A DNA stretch of 64,000 bases from Actinomadura rudentiformis (lineage in GTDB: Bacteria; Actinomycetota; Actinomycetes; Streptosporangiales; Streptosporangiaceae). Under the pieces are notes generated by a model, which worked only from the letters and a program-made list of their open reading frames with translations, did not search any database and was not told where the DNA came from. Shown piece after piece: positions 24,119 to 33,553 of this stretch (position 1 is its first letter; the number at the start of each line of letters is the position of its first letter). Both the position numbers and the translations under genes were made by a program. Where the stretch lies: assembly GCF_008923185.1 (NCBI RefSeq), contig NZ_WBMT01000004.1, positions 372,001 through 436,000 of the forward strand. The letters are read 5' to 3'.

Positions 24119-25843
24119 TTGACCAAGAAGAAGACACTCGCCTTGACCGCGACAGCGGTCGCAGCCGTCACCGCGGGCGCGGTGGGGGCCGCGGTGCTGA
24201 GCGGTCCGGACCAGGTGAGCGCGGGTCGGGCGGCGGGCCATGCCGCGGCGGCCGATCGAGCTGCGGCACAGGCCTCCACGCAGACGCCGCAAAGCCTCCG
24301 TGACCGCTATCCGCACGGCCTTCGGCATGACGCGGTGACCAAGGGCGTGCAACGCCCGGCGAAGGCTCGGCGGCTGAGCGCCCAGGCAGGCGTCCAGGTC
24401 ACGCTCGATGTGCTCGATCGGCATGGCAAGCCCGCCGCGAGCCAGACGCTCGTGGAGTTCTACCCGCTGACCGGTGACGACCCGTTCTACACCGACCTGC
24501 AGAACGGCCACGCCGAAGGTGAGCTTCCAGCGGGCCAGTACGCCGTGCTGACCCGCGTCGCCACGGCCGAGCAGGACGGCACGACGTCGTCGGCCCTGGT
24601 CTACCGGCCCAAGGTGGCGATCACCAAAGCCGCCAAGCTCGTGCTCGACGCACGCGAGGCCAAGCCCATCGCGGCAACGGTCGATCGCGCCGATGCCAGA
24701 CTCCTGTCCGGCGAAGTACGCGTCGTGCAGAAGATCGCGGGCCGGCCTGTCGTCACATCGTCGATGATGGAGCTCAAGGACGCCTACATCACGCCGACCG
24801 GGTCCACGCCGGGCCTGGCCCTCGACCTTCAGGCCGTCTTCACGCGCAAGGGCGCCGAGACCGGCAGCCCGTACGTCTACAACATCGTGAATCGGCAGGC
24901 GGGCGGGGTGCCGCAGAAGCCAGGCCTGCACGTGCGCACCAAGGATCTGGCTGCGGTGAGGACCGCGTACGGCACCGAGGGGCGTCCGGTCTGCGTCGGC
25001 GGTCACGCCTCGCCGCTCTGGACGGAGGGCGGTATCAGAATCGGCTTCTACACCGGCGTGGGTGCGGGCCCCATCGCTCGTACCGAGTACTACTCGCCCG
25101 GCATCACGTGGGACATCGACTGGATGAACACCACGCCGGACTGCGGCTTCGAATTCGACACGACGGAGGTGTGGAGAAGCGAGGAGCGCTTCCCGAAGGC
25201 GGGCTCGTACCAGCGTCGCCTCACCCCTGCCCCATTCGGCCCGCGCAACGGGGTCGTCATCTGGAACGAGAACGAGGGCGGCGAGCCGGCACTGGCGATC
25301 GGCACGCACTCGACGGGCGCGGGCACGAGCGTCATGGCACCGTACCCCGGGGCGACCGGCACCTCGGTCCTGCGTGAGGCGAGCGGAAAGATCGTCTACA
25401 CCTACGACCAGCCCGGCGCCGCCTGGAACTGGCCCGTACCCAAGCCGGGAAAGTACAGCCTCACAGTGGACGAGGAGCGCGCCGCCCCGTTCTCGCCCCT
25501 CGCTGTCCGCCAGCACGTCGTGTGGCACTTCGCCGTACGGGACGACAAAGTCATCAAGCTGCCGTCCCTCACCTACCGCACTCCGCTCGACGCCCAGTCG
25601 AGGGCCAAGGCGGGGGCTCGCCAGCAAGTGACCATGACGACCGCCCGTACGGGCACCGCCGCCCCGAAGCTGTGGGCCTCCTCCGATGACGGCAAGACCT
25701 GGAAGGCCGTCACGGTGACCCGCAACGGCAACGCATGGGTGGCGACCCTGACCAACCCGAAGGTCGGCTTTGTCTCCCTGCGGGCGGCCGTCGCCGGGGT
25801 CATCGACCAGACCGTGATCCGGGCCTACGCCGTTCACGGATAA
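24119..25843 (+). CDS. Large secreted protein of unknown function
   Basis: 574 residues. Best start is the TTG at 24119, because GGAGGGAG lies 5 bases upstream and MTKKKTLALTATAVAAVTAGAVGAAVL then forms a proper signal peptide. After an Ala-rich linker the mature protein looks beta-rich and extracellular: repeated strand patterns such as TLDVLDRHGKPAASQTLVEFY (carboxypeptidase-regulatory/bacterial Ig-like) and a C-terminal KLWASSDDGKTWKAVTVTRNGNAWVATL sandwich. This resembles accessory regions of secreted peptidases, but I see no protease active site. The stop codon lies inside a 24-25-bp tandem repeat. Confidence 0.75.
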   Translation: MTKKKTLALTATAVAAVTAGAVGAAVLSGPDQVSAGRAAGHAAAADRAAAQASTQTPQSLRDRYPHGLRHDAVTKGVQRPAKARRLSAQAGVQVTLDVLDRHGKPAASQTLVEFYPLTGDDPFYTDLQNGHAEGELPAGQYAVLTRVATAEQDGTTSSALVYRPKVAITKAAKLVLDAREAKPIAATVDRADARLLSGEVRVVQKIAGRPVVTSSMMELKDAYITPTGSTPGLALDLQAVFTRKGAETGSPYVYNIVNRQAGGVPQKPGLHVRTKDLAAVRTAYGTEGRPVCVGGHASPLWTEGGIRIGFYTGVGAGPIARTEYYSPGITWDIDWMNTTPDCGFEFDTTEVWRSEERFPKAGSYQRRLTPAPFGPRNGVVIWNENEGGEPALAIGTHSTGAGTSVMAPYPGATGTSVLREASGKIVYTYDQPGAAWNWPVPKPGKYSLTVDEERAAPFSPLAVRQHVVWHFAVRDDKVIKLPSLTYRTPLDAQSRAKAGARQQVTMTTARTGTAAPKLWASSDDGKTWKAVTVTRNGNAWVATLTNPKVGFVSLRAAVAGVIDQTVIRAYAVHG

Positions 25844-25911
25844 AGAGCCCCACTCCGTTCACGGATAAGGAGCCCACGCCGTTCACCGATAAGGAGCCCC
25901 GCGCCGTTCAC
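25830..25911. repeat. 24-25-bp tandem repeat across a stop codon
   Basis: Three full units and an 8-base partial, each beginning CCGTTCAC and containing GGATAA-(A/G)GAGCCC. Units start at 25830, 25855, 25879 and 25904. The first supplies the last codons and the TAA of the secreted protein gene; later units are out of frame with it. Consistent with replication slippage of a gene tail. Confidence 0.8.
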
Positions 25912-26295
25912 AGGCGGGGAAGCGGGCGAGGATCTCGGGCTTGAGCAGGCTCTTGGCTCGACGTACGGGATCCTCGCCGCGCCGGCGAACGGGCTGTGAT
26001 TTCGCGGGCTCTGTCAGCGGACGTCGACGTGGTCGTCGGTCGACTTCTGCGCGTCATAGTGACCAGCGCGGCGATGCACGCGGCCACCGTGGACGCTGCG
26101 GCGACCGTGCGAATAGAGGACATGTTCTCCCATTCGTCGAAGGCGTCGGATAATCCTTCCACGAAGATCGCAGCGCCCAGGTGACCGATTCCGGTCACTC
26201 AGCAGGGGCGACTGCGAAAGAAATTATTCGTGCGACTTTTGTCGGCGGCATGCCCTACGATCGGGCGACTCGTTTCCGATCATGAAGGCGGTTTT
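25844..26295. other. Intergenic region with degenerate coding-like segment
   Basis: About 450 bases without a firm gene. The tandem repeat above occupies the first 70. On the minus strand an open frame 25908-26198 could encode a short signal-peptide-like start (MSSIRTVAAASTVAACIAALV) and an Arg/Ser-rich tail, but composition and lack of a good ribosome site make it doubtful. A separate frame there shows a short protein-like stretch that may be a gene relic. Confidence 0.4.
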
Positions 26296-27369
26296 ATGCG
26301 CCGTATCACCGTCGGTGTTGTTCTGCTTACACCGGCCATGCTTGTGGCCCCCGTTCCCGCCGCGTCGGCGGAGATCAAGGGGCTCAGAATCACGCTTGAC
26401 CCGATCCCGCGCACCGCGCCCGGCTCGCAGGCCGTACTGTCGGGCAAGCTCGAAAAACTGGAAGACGGGGTCTGGAAGCCGGGTGACAACTTCATCGGTC
26501 TCGGCTACGAGGCCGACGCGGTCTCCCATTCCATGACCGGTGGTCTCGGGATCTACGGCGACGATGGCCGGTTCTCGACGACGTTCGACTTCGTTCGCAC
26601 CACGAAGTTCAAGGTGCAGGCGTCGGCGGACGGCAAGACCGCCGAGGCCAGGATCACTGCCCTGCCCACGGTGTTGCGCCCGTTGACGGTGACGATGAGC
26701 AAATTCTCCCTCACCAAGACCGGCCTGCTTTCGGTGAACGGCAGGGCCAACCACATTCCGTGGGGCGGCCTCGAATTCCAGCACGCCTTCCGGGGAAGCA
26801 GCACCTGGAAGACCATCAAAAGGTTCCCGGCTCGACACTCGACGGTCAGCCTGAAGAACTACTACTACGGAAAGTCAGGCTCGTTCCGCCTGTACTACAA
26901 GGGCGACACCGACTTCAAGCCTGCTGTTAGCGGCACCAAGAAGGTGTTGCGCTGGAACACCCGCATCACTGCCAAGTTCTCGCCACGCAAGCTGCGCGTG
27001 GGCAACAAGGTAAGAGCAACCGGCACGCTACTGCGCTACTCCCCCTCCAAGCGCAAGCACGTTCCGTTCGCGGGCCGCAACGTACAGCTTGTCTTCCGCT
27101 GCAAGGGCGAGAGGACCTGGTACAACGGCGGCTGGGCAAAGGTCGACAGGAAGGGCCGCTTCTCGCGGTACTCCAAGACCTACTGCGACTCCTATTGGGC
27201 GGTCGTGTTCTGGGGGACTTCCAGCACTTGGGCGTCGGATACTCCCAACACGTTCATCAATACCTACGGCCGCCTGCGTTCGCTTGGCGTCCGCACGGCA
27301 TCGCCCGGTGCGGTGGACCGGCCATTGCTCGCCGGCACTCCGTCCGGGACCGGGACCTCTCTGGGCTGA
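26296..27369 (+). CDS. Secreted beta-sandwich repeat protein of unknown function
   Basis: 357 residues from the ATG at 26296 (AAGGCGG upstream). Signal peptide MRRITVGVVLLTPAMLVAPVPAASA. The mature part holds three or so Ig-like/bacterial beta-sandwich repeats, suggested by recurring patterns such as PGSQAVLSGKLEKLEDGVWKPG, LLSVNGRANHIPWGG and VGNKVRATGTLLRYSPSKRK, each followed by aromatic strands. Two cysteines (FRCKG, TYCDS) may form a disulfide. Probable extracellular or surface protein. Ends before a terminator shared with the convergent beta-propeller gene. Confidence 0.8.
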   Translation: MRRITVGVVLLTPAMLVAPVPAASAEIKGLRITLDPIPRTAPGSQAVLSGKLEKLEDGVWKPGDNFIGLGYEADAVSHSMTGGLGIYGDDGRFSTTFDFVRTTKFKVQASADGKTAEARITALPTVLRPLTVTMSKFSLTKTGLLSVNGRANHIPWGGLEFQHAFRGSSTWKTIKRFPARHSTVSLKNYYYGKSGSFRLYYKGDTDFKPAVSGTKKVLRWNTRITAKFSPRKLRVGNKVRATGTLLRYSPSKRKHVPFAGRNVQLVFRCKGERTWYNGGWAKVDRKGRFSRYSKTYCDSYWAVVFWGTSSTWASDTPNTFINTYGRLRSLGVRTASPGAVDRPLLAGTPSGTGTSLG

Positions 27370-27379
27370 CCACGACCAA

Positions 27380-27414
27380 GGAGCCGGCGTGCGCGGAGTG
27401 CGCACGCCGGCTCC
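27380..27414. terminator. Bidirectional terminator
   Basis: 15-bp perfect inverted repeat (GGAGCCGGCGTGCGC and complement), 5-base loop, between convergent genes ending at 27369 and 27423. Confidence 0.8.
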
Positions 27415-27422
27415 CGGCATGG

Positions 27423-28511
27423 TCAGCGGGCGGTGAAGAAGACTGAATCCTGGGTGTTGGGTTCGGGGCCATCGGGCCTGGCGTAGCCGACACCGAGCAT
27501 GGTCGCGGTGCCCGGGACGTTCGCCATCGCGTCCAGGCCGACGTGTTGTCCGGCGGGACCCGGGATCCGGGTGACGGTCCAGCGGCCTGCGCGGTAGTTC
27601 GCCAGCCTGTCGCCACCGACATTCATCCAGAGGCCGCCGCGGCCGTCGGTGGTCAGACCCGAGAGGTTGGAATGCACCTTCGGACCCGTGAGCCTGCGCC
27701 ACTTGGAGCCGTTCCAATGCAGGACGATGGGACGGAACTCCTCGTCGTCATCGACCATCCAGCTGTAGGAGCCGACGGCGTAGACGTTCCGGGACGACAA
27801 CGCAAGGACGCTGCCGAGGTGCAACGTGGAGCCCTTCGGCATCTGGATCCGCGGTAGGGCCGTGGGCTTCCAGGAGGAGCCGTTCCATCGCACGGCCACT
27901 GCCCCACCGCCGCTGGCCTTGGTGCCGACGGCCCATCCGCTCTTGCCGGACGAGAAACTCAATGAGTACAGCCGGCCCGCTGCGGGAACTCGCATGCTCC
28001 GCCACTTGCGGCCGTTCCAGTTACGCAACTGGCCGCGGCCGGAGTGTTCGCTGACGGACAGCCATACGTTCTTCGAGGAGATCACCTCCGCGTCCCAGGT
28101 GTAGACCTCTCCTCTTTCGACCACGGATGTCTTCCACGACTTGCCATTCCAGTGGAACGACTTGAGCACCGATGAGTAGTCACCGCCGAACGCCCAGACG
28201 TTCTTGTCCGAGGTGGCGTCCATCTCCTCCAGCGTGTGGTTCACATGCGCAGGCAGCTTGACCCGGCGCCAGGCGCTGCCGTTCCAGCGGTACAGGAGCG
28301 GCGGCCCCTGCCAGACTCCGCCGGCCGCCCAGGCGCTCTTGCGTCCGGTGACCGCCAGGGCACCGAGGCTGTCGTCCCCCGCGACGTTGGTGCGCGTGCT
28401 GAACTTCCACTTCTGTGGCGCCGACTTGGGAGCCGCCTCCGCCACACCGGCCGTCATGACCCCAGCCGGTAGAAACAGCGCCGAAAGCGCCGCCAGCCCC
28501 CGCAGTTTCAT
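27423..28511 (-). CDS. Secreted beta-propeller protein
   Basis: 362 residues from the ATG at 28511 with GGGAAAGG upstream. Signal peptide MKLRGLAALSALFLPAGVMTAGVAEA. The mature protein repeats a W-N-G-x-x-W blade signature at least five times (RWNGSAWRRV, HWNGKSWKTS, NWNGRKWRSM, RWNGSSWKPT, HWNGSKWRRL), each preceded by an SxxNVWAFG or VYAVG strand. This is a six- or seven-bladed propeller of the Kelch/galactose-oxidase-like kind found in many actinomycete secreted proteins. Function unknown. Confidence 0.87.
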   Translation of the reverse strand: MKLRGLAALSALFLPAGVMTAGVAEAAPKSAPQKWKFSTRTNVAGDDSLGALAVTGRKSAWAAGGVWQGPPLLYRWNGSAWRRVKLPAHVNHTLEEMDATSDKNVWAFGGDYSSVLKSFHWNGKSWKTSVVERGEVYTWDAEVISSKNVWLSVSEHSGRGQLRNWNGRKWRSMRVPAAGRLYSLSFSSGKSGWAVGTKASGGGAVAVRWNGSSWKPTALPRIQMPKGSTLHLGSVLALSSRNVYAVGSYSWMVDDDEEFRPIVLHWNGSKWRRLTGPKVHSNLSGLTTDGRGGLWMNVGGDRLANYRAGRWTVTRIPGPAGQHVGLDAMANVPGTATMLGVGYARPDGPEPNTQDSVFFTAR

Positions 28512-28854
28512 CGAACACCTTTCCCTGGAACGAAACATTCACTTGCATGACGTGCCAAGTAATCCCGGCGTTGTCACTGTGCGTGTCCTGATGCGGACAA
28601 CCGAAATCCGGCTCGCTCGGTAAACGAAGGTTGAAGACAAAGCGTCCGAGCCTGCCGGTGATCTGTTTCGAGGCCGGGGCTCACTCTGCCTTTGCGGCTT
28701 CCAGGATCGGGACGCCGGCGGCGCGCCAGGCCGGTAGGAGAGTGCGGTAGTGCGCGGATTTCCCGCTGTCGTGCGCTCATTGCCCTGTCCACCTTGGGCG
28801 TGACGGCGCACGCTATGCGCCTCCCCGATTCTTCTTCAGAGGAGGAGGAATTTC
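28512..28854. other. Divergent intergenic region
   Basis: About 340 bases between the divergent beta-propeller and lipase genes. Open frames here are short and composition-driven; no gene, repeat or clear promoter is seen, apart from the GGAGGAGG ribosome site of the lipase gene at its end. Confidence 0.5.
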
Positions 28855-29748
28855 GTGATGCGTCGAATCCTGGTCGTGTGCGTGCTACTCCTCGCATCCT
28901 GTGTCGCGGTCGTTCCGGCAGAGGCCGCCACCGCCCCGCCTCCGCCGCCGCCTCCGCCTCCGCCCCGCGCCAACAGCTCCGCCAGGCCCGTGTACTTCGT
29001 GCCGGGCTTCAGCTCGGCGAGCTCTCACGGCGACCTCTGGGACGGTCAGTGGAAGCCGGTCTACGAGGCGATGAAGCGCTGGGGCTGGAGCGGCAGTCCG
29101 CACGTCGTGTGCTTCTACACCAACGCGTCCGGCTGTAACACCCGCATTGAGTCCGGCACATACGCCGTGGACCTGAGATGGCTGGGAAGCCGACTGGCCT
29201 GGAACATCTACAGCTCCTTCACCAAGTACGGGGTGTACGTCGACGTCATGGCTCACTCGATGGGCGGTCTCATCGTTCGCGCCGCGGTCACCGGAGTGAA
29301 GAAGAAGCACCCGGACTTCCCGTCCCATCTCTACATCGAGGACGTGGCAACGCTCGGTACCCCGCACAGCGCCCCACCGCTCGCGACGTACTGCACCGGC
29401 CTCACGGGAAGCCAGCAGTGCAACGATATGCAGGAGGGATCGGCGTTCCGGCAGTGGCTGCTGGAGAACCCGAACACCGGCTACAACTACGGACCCGACT
29501 GGACACTGATCGGAAGCGATGCCGACACCGTCGTGCCGAGGTCCGCGGCGCACGGCATGGACGCCGGCCACTACGTCCGCTACCACGCGAGCGCCGGCAT
29601 CGACCACGGCGAGCTGGTCTCGCTCACCAGCGGTGCCTATTCGCAGTCGTACTGGAACTACTACGACGACAAGTGGTACACCGACTCGACCGGAGCCGTG
29701 CCTACCAGAGCCGCCAGGAACGCCCTCTACTACTGGAAGGACTGGTAG
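28855..29748 (+). CDS. Secreted triacylglycerol lipase/esterase with polyproline linker
   Basis: 297 residues; GTG 28855 or ATG 28858 both fit the GGAGGAGG upstream. The signal peptide contains LASC, a possible lipobox, so it may be a lipoprotein; otherwise signal peptidase I would cut near AEAA. A run of ten prolines forms a linker at residues 29-38. The lipase core has PVYFVPGFSSAS (oxyanion), the elbow AHSMGG with the nucleophile Ser, an Asp in GSDADTVV and the His in GIDHGELV, completing the triad. Cysteines are present for disulfides. Likely acts on extracellular lipids or polyesters. Confidence 0.9.
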   Translation: MMRRILVVCVLLLASCVAVVPAEAATAPPPPPPPPPPRANSSARPVYFVPGFSSASSHGDLWDGQWKPVYEAMKRWGWSGSPHVVCFYTNASGCNTRIESGTYAVDLRWLGSRLAWNIYSSFTKYGVYVDVMAHSMGGLIVRAAVTGVKKKHPDFPSHLYIEDVATLGTPHSAPPLATYCTGLTGSQQCNDMQEGSAFRQWLLENPNTGYNYGPDWTLIGSDADTVVPRSAAHGMDAGHYVRYHASAGIDHGELVSLTSGAYSQSYWNYYDDKWYTDSTGAVPTRAARNALYYWKDW

Positions 29749-29785
29749 CCCGCTCCTGGAAGGGCCGATAGTCCGCTACGTGTGG

Positions 29786-30508
29786 CTAGGCGCTCTTTTC
29801 CTTGATGAGCTGGTCCAGCCCCGCGAGTATCCGGTTCAGCCCGAAGGCCCAGCCGTTGTCGGGCGGCGCGTCGTGGACGTCGTCCACTGCACTGAGGATG
29901 TGCCGGAAGCGGTCTTCCTGCTCGCGCAGCAGTTCGCTGATCTCGGTGCGGGCGCGACGTTCGCTGGTCCATGGCTGGGTGCCTGCGTTGGCCGCTGCAT
30001 GGGTGTGGCGAATGTGGCCGCTCACCAGGAAAACGGCGTCGATGCGTTCGGCGCCGGTGAGAGGTGTGTCCGCGAACGCGCTCAGGGCGCTCTCCGTCCA
30101 GCCGATCTCGCGGGGGCCGATGGCTCGGTCGCCGGTGGTGGCGGTGGGCAGCCACGGGTGGTCCTGCCAGGTCGCGCGCACGAGCTCGGCCCAGCGTTCG
30201 ATGCGCGGGCGCCAGCCGCCGTCGATGTGGGTGATGTCCGGAGGTTCGCCGACGGCCGTTTCGATCATGACGGCCACGAGCTCGGCCTTGCTGGACACAT
30301 GACGGTAGAGCGCCATCTTCGTGACGTCGAGGCTCGCCGCGACCCGCTGCATGGAGACGGCCTCGATGCCGTCGGCGTCCGCGATGGCGACCGCGGTGGT
30401 GGCTATCCGGCCCACGGTGAGGGCGAGACGGGGCTTGCTGGCCGGACGTGCGTGCAGTGCCCAGAGCAGCGCGACGTTCTTCCGGTCGCCGTTGCCTGTC
30501 CCCGCCAT
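29786..30508 (-). CDS. TetR-family regulator
   Basis: About 240 residues from the ATG at 30508 (GGAG five bases upstream; a TTG at 30550 is less likely). HTH: TVGRIATTAVAIADADGIEAVSMQRVAASLDVTKMALYRHVSSKAELVAVM, with the C-terminal ligand domain of the TetR_C type containing WLPTATTGDRAIGPREIGWTESAL. Divergent from the VOC-family gene at 30656, which it probably represses. Confidence 0.9.
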   Translation of the reverse strand: MAGTGNGDRKNVALLWALHARPASKPRLALTVGRIATTAVAIADADGIEAVSMQRVAASLDVTKMALYRHVSSKAELVAVMIETAVGEPPDITHIDGGWRPRIERWAELVRATWQDHPWLPTATTGDRAIGPREIGWTESALSAFADTPLTGAERIDAVFLVSGHIRHTHAAANAGTQPWTSERRARTEISELLREQEDRFRHILSAVDDVHDAPPDNGWAFGLNRILAGLDQLIKEKSA

Positions 30509-30655
30509 CCGTCTCCGTCCACGCCGTGTTTGGGCCTTGCTCTCGTTCAATCGCCGTGTCTACAGTACGCAGGGTGTCTCTTGGATACAAACCTTCCTGA
30601 GGTAACAGACAAGCGTGAGCGGAGACCTCGCTTATCGGCCCTGGAGGCCCTGCAC

Positions 30656-31069
30656 ATGAACTGGACCATCGAAGTCGTCTCGGTGCCCGTATCGGATGTC
30701 GACCGGGCCAAGACGTTCTACGCCGACCAGCTCGGCTTCGCCGTCGACCACGACACCTCGGTCAGTGACGACGTGCGCTTCGTCCAGCTCACCCCACGCG
30801 GGTCGGGCTGTTCAGTGGTGCTCAGCAACAGCCACGAGGGCATGTCGCCCGGCTCGCTCAGGGGCGTGCAACTGGTGGTGAACGACATCAAGGCCGCGCG
30901 TGCCGAGCTGGTGGAACGCGGCGTGGACGTCTCCGAGATCATTGTCTACGCCGAGGAAGGGCAGCGTCCGGCACGCGACGGCGACGACCTGAACAACGTG
31001 GGGTTCTGCCGATTCAGCGACCCCGACGGCAACAGCTGGGCCATCCAGCAGATCACAGCTCGCGACTGA
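30656..31069 (+). CDS. VOC-family protein (glyoxalase/bleomycin-resistance fold)
   Basis: 137 residues from the ATG at 30656 with GGAGG eight bases upstream. Paired beta-alpha-beta-beta-beta modules: IEVVSVPVSDVDRAKTFYADQLGFAVDHD in the first half and GVQLVVNDIKAARAELVERGVDVSEI then FCRFSDPDGNSWAIQQI in the second. Typical single-chain VOC enzyme or antibiotic/small-molecule-binding protein. Its divergent TetR neighbour suggests induction by the compound it binds. Confidence 0.9.
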   Translation: MNWTIEVVSVPVSDVDRAKTFYADQLGFAVDHDTSVSDDVRFVQLTPRGSGCSVVLSNSHEGMSPGSLRGVQLVVNDIKAARAELVERGVDVSEIIVYAEEGQRPARDGDDLNNVGFCRFSDPDGNSWAIQQITARD

Positions 31070-31206
31070 GCGAGGATCCGGCTCCACTACCGGGGTCAAC
31101 CCGTGCACGGGGTCCGGCTCTGCTGCGAAAATGGGGAGTACCCCCGTAAATGCAGGGCTGCTAGCGGTAGTGCCGGGCAAGCCGGGGGCGGAAGATCATA
31201 TGCGTC

Positions 31207-32514
31207 ATGCCGATCAGAACTCGACGCAACCTACTCCAAGGCCTCGTAGCCGCCGGCGTGCTGGTGGCCATTCCACAACCTGCGAGCGCCGATGGCAGGA
31301 CGACGGTGGTCGGTGCCATTGAGGCGCACGCTCACCCACTGCTCAGCACCGAGCCGACCGGCGGCATGAACGATCTGCACTCGCTCGGAAAGATGCTGGA
31401 CGGGGCGACCGTGGTGGGTCTGGGCGAGGCGACTCACAATTCACGCGAGTTCTTCACCATGAAGCACAGGGTCTTCCGATACCTGGTGGAGAACAAGGGC
31501 TTCAAGGCGTTCAGCCAGGAAGTGCATGTGGCCGCCGGTCTTCGCATCAACGACTACGTGGTGAAGGGCACGGGCGACATACGGCAGATCATGAACGAGG
31601 AGTTCCAGGGCGGCACGCGCTTGTGGAACACGCGCGAATACCTCGACCTCTTCCAGTGGATGCGCGCCTACAACGCACGGCACGCCACCAAGCTGCAGTA
31701 CGTCGGAAACGACATCGACTATCCGGGCATGGAACTATTCGTTCGGGTCGAGAGATACGTACGCAGCCACCATCCCGACCTGTTGCCGACGGTGCAAGAG
31801 CACTACAGCGGTCTGCGGCCTAACGCCGGTATGGACACCTGGATGCAGGCCTATCCGCAGAAGCCGCTTGCCGAACGCAAGGCATCCTTTGCCAACGCCA
31901 CGCAGGTCATGAAGCTCCTGCGCGAACGCGGAGCCGACGGCGCCATCGTTCAATACGCCAAGTTCATCGCCCAGGTCGCCGGGATCTACTCGTACGACCT
32001 TGCCGACCAGGCGGACCTGCTGCGGGCCGTCCAGCATCGCGAGCAGGCGATGGCCGACAACACGATCTGGTGGAACGAGCACACGGGAGGCAAGACGCTG
32101 CTGTCAGCCCACAACGGGCACGTCGCGTACGGCAACTCGAGACCGGAATACCCGTACCGGATCCAGGGCGACCTGATCAGGGAGCAGATAGGGCGACGCT
32201 ATGTGAACATCGGCTTCACGTTCGACCACGGCTCGTTCAACGCCTTTGACCCCGATACCGGCGTGTTGCGTCCAGTCACAGTGGGATCTGCAGAGAAAGG
32301 CGGGAACGAGCCCACGCTCGACAAGGTGCGGTACCGCGACTACATGCTGGATATGCGCACCGTCCCGGAGCCGGCCCGTAGCTGGTTGCGGCAGGCTCGG
32401 CCGACTCGCGAAATCGGGTCCGACTATCCGGACTCGACCAGGCCTGTAGCCCTGGGCACGTTCTACGACGTCCTCATCCACCTACATCGCGTTCGAGCCG
32501 CCACCCTCCTTTGA
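31207..32514 (+). CDS. Secreted erythromycin-esterase-family protein
   Basis: 435 residues. N-terminal signal, possibly Tat (RTRRNLLQG then a hydrophobic core, ending PASA). The Ere fold is shown by VVGLGEATHNSREFFTMKHRVFRYLVE with the conserved Gly-Glu-x-x-His, VGNDIDYPG, and WWNEHTGGKTLLSAHNGHVAYG with the second conserved His. The family includes macrolide esterases and succinoglycan-type hydrolases, so macrolide resistance is possible but not shown; secretion argues for a scavenging role. Followed by a terminator. Confidence 0.88.
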   Translation: MPIRTRRNLLQGLVAAGVLVAIPQPASADGRTTVVGAIEAHAHPLLSTEPTGGMNDLHSLGKMLDGATVVGLGEATHNSREFFTMKHRVFRYLVENKGFKAFSQEVHVAAGLRINDYVVKGTGDIRQIMNEEFQGGTRLWNTREYLDLFQWMRAYNARHATKLQYVGNDIDYPGMELFVRVERYVRSHHPDLLPTVQEHYSGLRPNAGMDTWMQAYPQKPLAERKASFANATQVMKLLRERGADGAIVQYAKFIAQVAGIYSYDLADQADLLRAVQHREQAMADNTIWWNEHTGGKTLLSAHNGHVAYGNSRPEYPYRIQGDLIREQIGRRYVNIGFTFDHGSFNAFDPDTGVLRPVTVGSAEKGGNEPTLDKVRYRDYMLDMRTVPEPARSWLRQARPTREIGSDYPDSTRPVALGTFYDVLIHLHRVRAATLL

Positions 32515-32529
32515 CCGTCCAATTGTGCA

Positions 32530-32561
32530 GCGGCCAGGCCACTTTCTGGGGGCCTGGCCGC
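32530..32561. terminator. Hairpin between convergent genes
   Basis: 11-bp perfect inverted repeat (GCGGCCAGGCC and complement) with a 10-base loop, followed at 32561-32588 by two copies of CCTGCCTGCGGTCA, the second containing the stop of the convergent gene. Confidence 0.6.
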
Positions 32562-32585
32562 CTGCCTGCGGTCACCTGCCTGCGG

Positions 32586-33401
32586 TCAAAGGCAGCCTTC
32601 GAACTCCGGGACCTCGATGACCGACAGATCCAGTCCCGATCCCTTGAACCACTTGTGCATGAGCTTGGTCATCGTGCCGTCCTGGTACATCTGCGTGATG
32701 GCCTTGTTGACGGCCTCGCAGCCGTCGGGGTCGCCGCGCCGCATGCCGATCCCGGTGCGCTGTTCCCCGAACCGCGCGTTCAGCAGCCGGAAGTCCTGGC
32801 CCTGCCGCAGTTTGATCCCCGCCAGGATGGTGTCGTTGGTCGTGATGGCGTCGATGCTCCGGCTCCGCAGCATGGCCGCGCACTGGTCGTAGTCCTGCGC
32901 GGACACCTGCTCGGCGGCGACGCCCCGTTCCTTGGTCACCTGGTCGGCCGCCCCGGCTCCCTTGACGGCACAGATCTTGCGTCCCTTGAGGTCACGCACG
33001 CCGCGTATAGCACGTTCGCCAGCACGCACGAGGATGTCCTGGTACGAGGGGTAGTAGGGTCCCGCGAACGTCAGGCGAAGCTTCCAGTCGGGCCGAACCC
33101 AGAACGTGAGCACCAGGTCGGCGCGCCGTTCCAGCAGCAGCCGCTCACGGTCGGCGGCGAACGACTGGACGAACTCCACCCGCTTGCCGAGCCGCTCCCC
33201 CACCTGCCGGGCGACGTCCACGTCGAACCCTTCGAACGCGCCGTCCGGACGTTTCAGCCCGATCCCCGGAAGGTCAGGCCGGACCCCGGCGACCAGCGTG
33301 TCCTTGTCCATGATCGACGGCTCTCCCGCCTCCCCGCACCCGGCGAGCCCCACGCTCGCCACCAGTGCCAGACCGACCATCGCTTTGGACGCAACCCTCA
33401 T
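32586..33401 (-). CDS. Substrate-binding lipoprotein, family 3 (amino-acid ABC type)
   Basis: 271 residues from the ATG at 33401 (GGGAAGGGGA upstream). Lipoprotein signal MRVASKAMVGLALVASVGLAGC with the Cys as lipidation site. The rest is a bacterial extracellular solute-binding protein family 3 domain: LVAGVRPDLPGIGLKRPDGAFEGFDVDVARQVGERLG, then LTFAGPYYPSYQDILVRAG, AITTNDTILAGI. Such proteins usually bind glutamate or other polar amino acids, but no permease or ATPase gene is adjacent, so it is an orphan receptor or works with components elsewhere. Confidence 0.9.
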   Translation of the reverse strand: MRVASKAMVGLALVASVGLAGCGEAGEPSIMDKDTLVAGVRPDLPGIGLKRPDGAFEGFDVDVARQVGERLGKRVEFVQSFAADRERLLLERRADLVLTFWVRPDWKLRLTFAGPYYPSYQDILVRAGERAIRGVRDLKGRKICAVKGAGAADQVTKERGVAAEQVSAQDYDQCAAMLRSRSIDAITTNDTILAGIKLRQGQDFRLLNARFGEQRTGIGMRRGDPDGCEAVNKAITQMYQDGTMTKLMHKWFKGSGLDLSVIEVPEFEGCL

Positions 33402-33553
33402 CGGTCCCCTTCCCGTCCCGCACAGCTGACCGGCACCCATAGCGTCGATCATCACAAAACCGGTGTCGAGATCCTTCCCGAGAAAGGGGCGAGGCGCCAG
33501 AGATCGGCCACGCCCACTGCGGCATTCCTGCCATATTCCACTAATGTCGCGGG

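Noticed and set aside
25908..26198. Minus-strand open frame with a signal-peptide-like start
   Set aside because: Arg/Ser/Pro-rich tail, poor ribosome site, runs into a repeat. Could be a degenerate gene but not supported enough to call.
31100..31111. Palindrome CCCGTGCACGGG upstream of the erythromycin-esterase-family gene
   Set aside because: Only 12 bp and about 95 bases from the start in a GC-rich stretch where such palindromes are common by chance.
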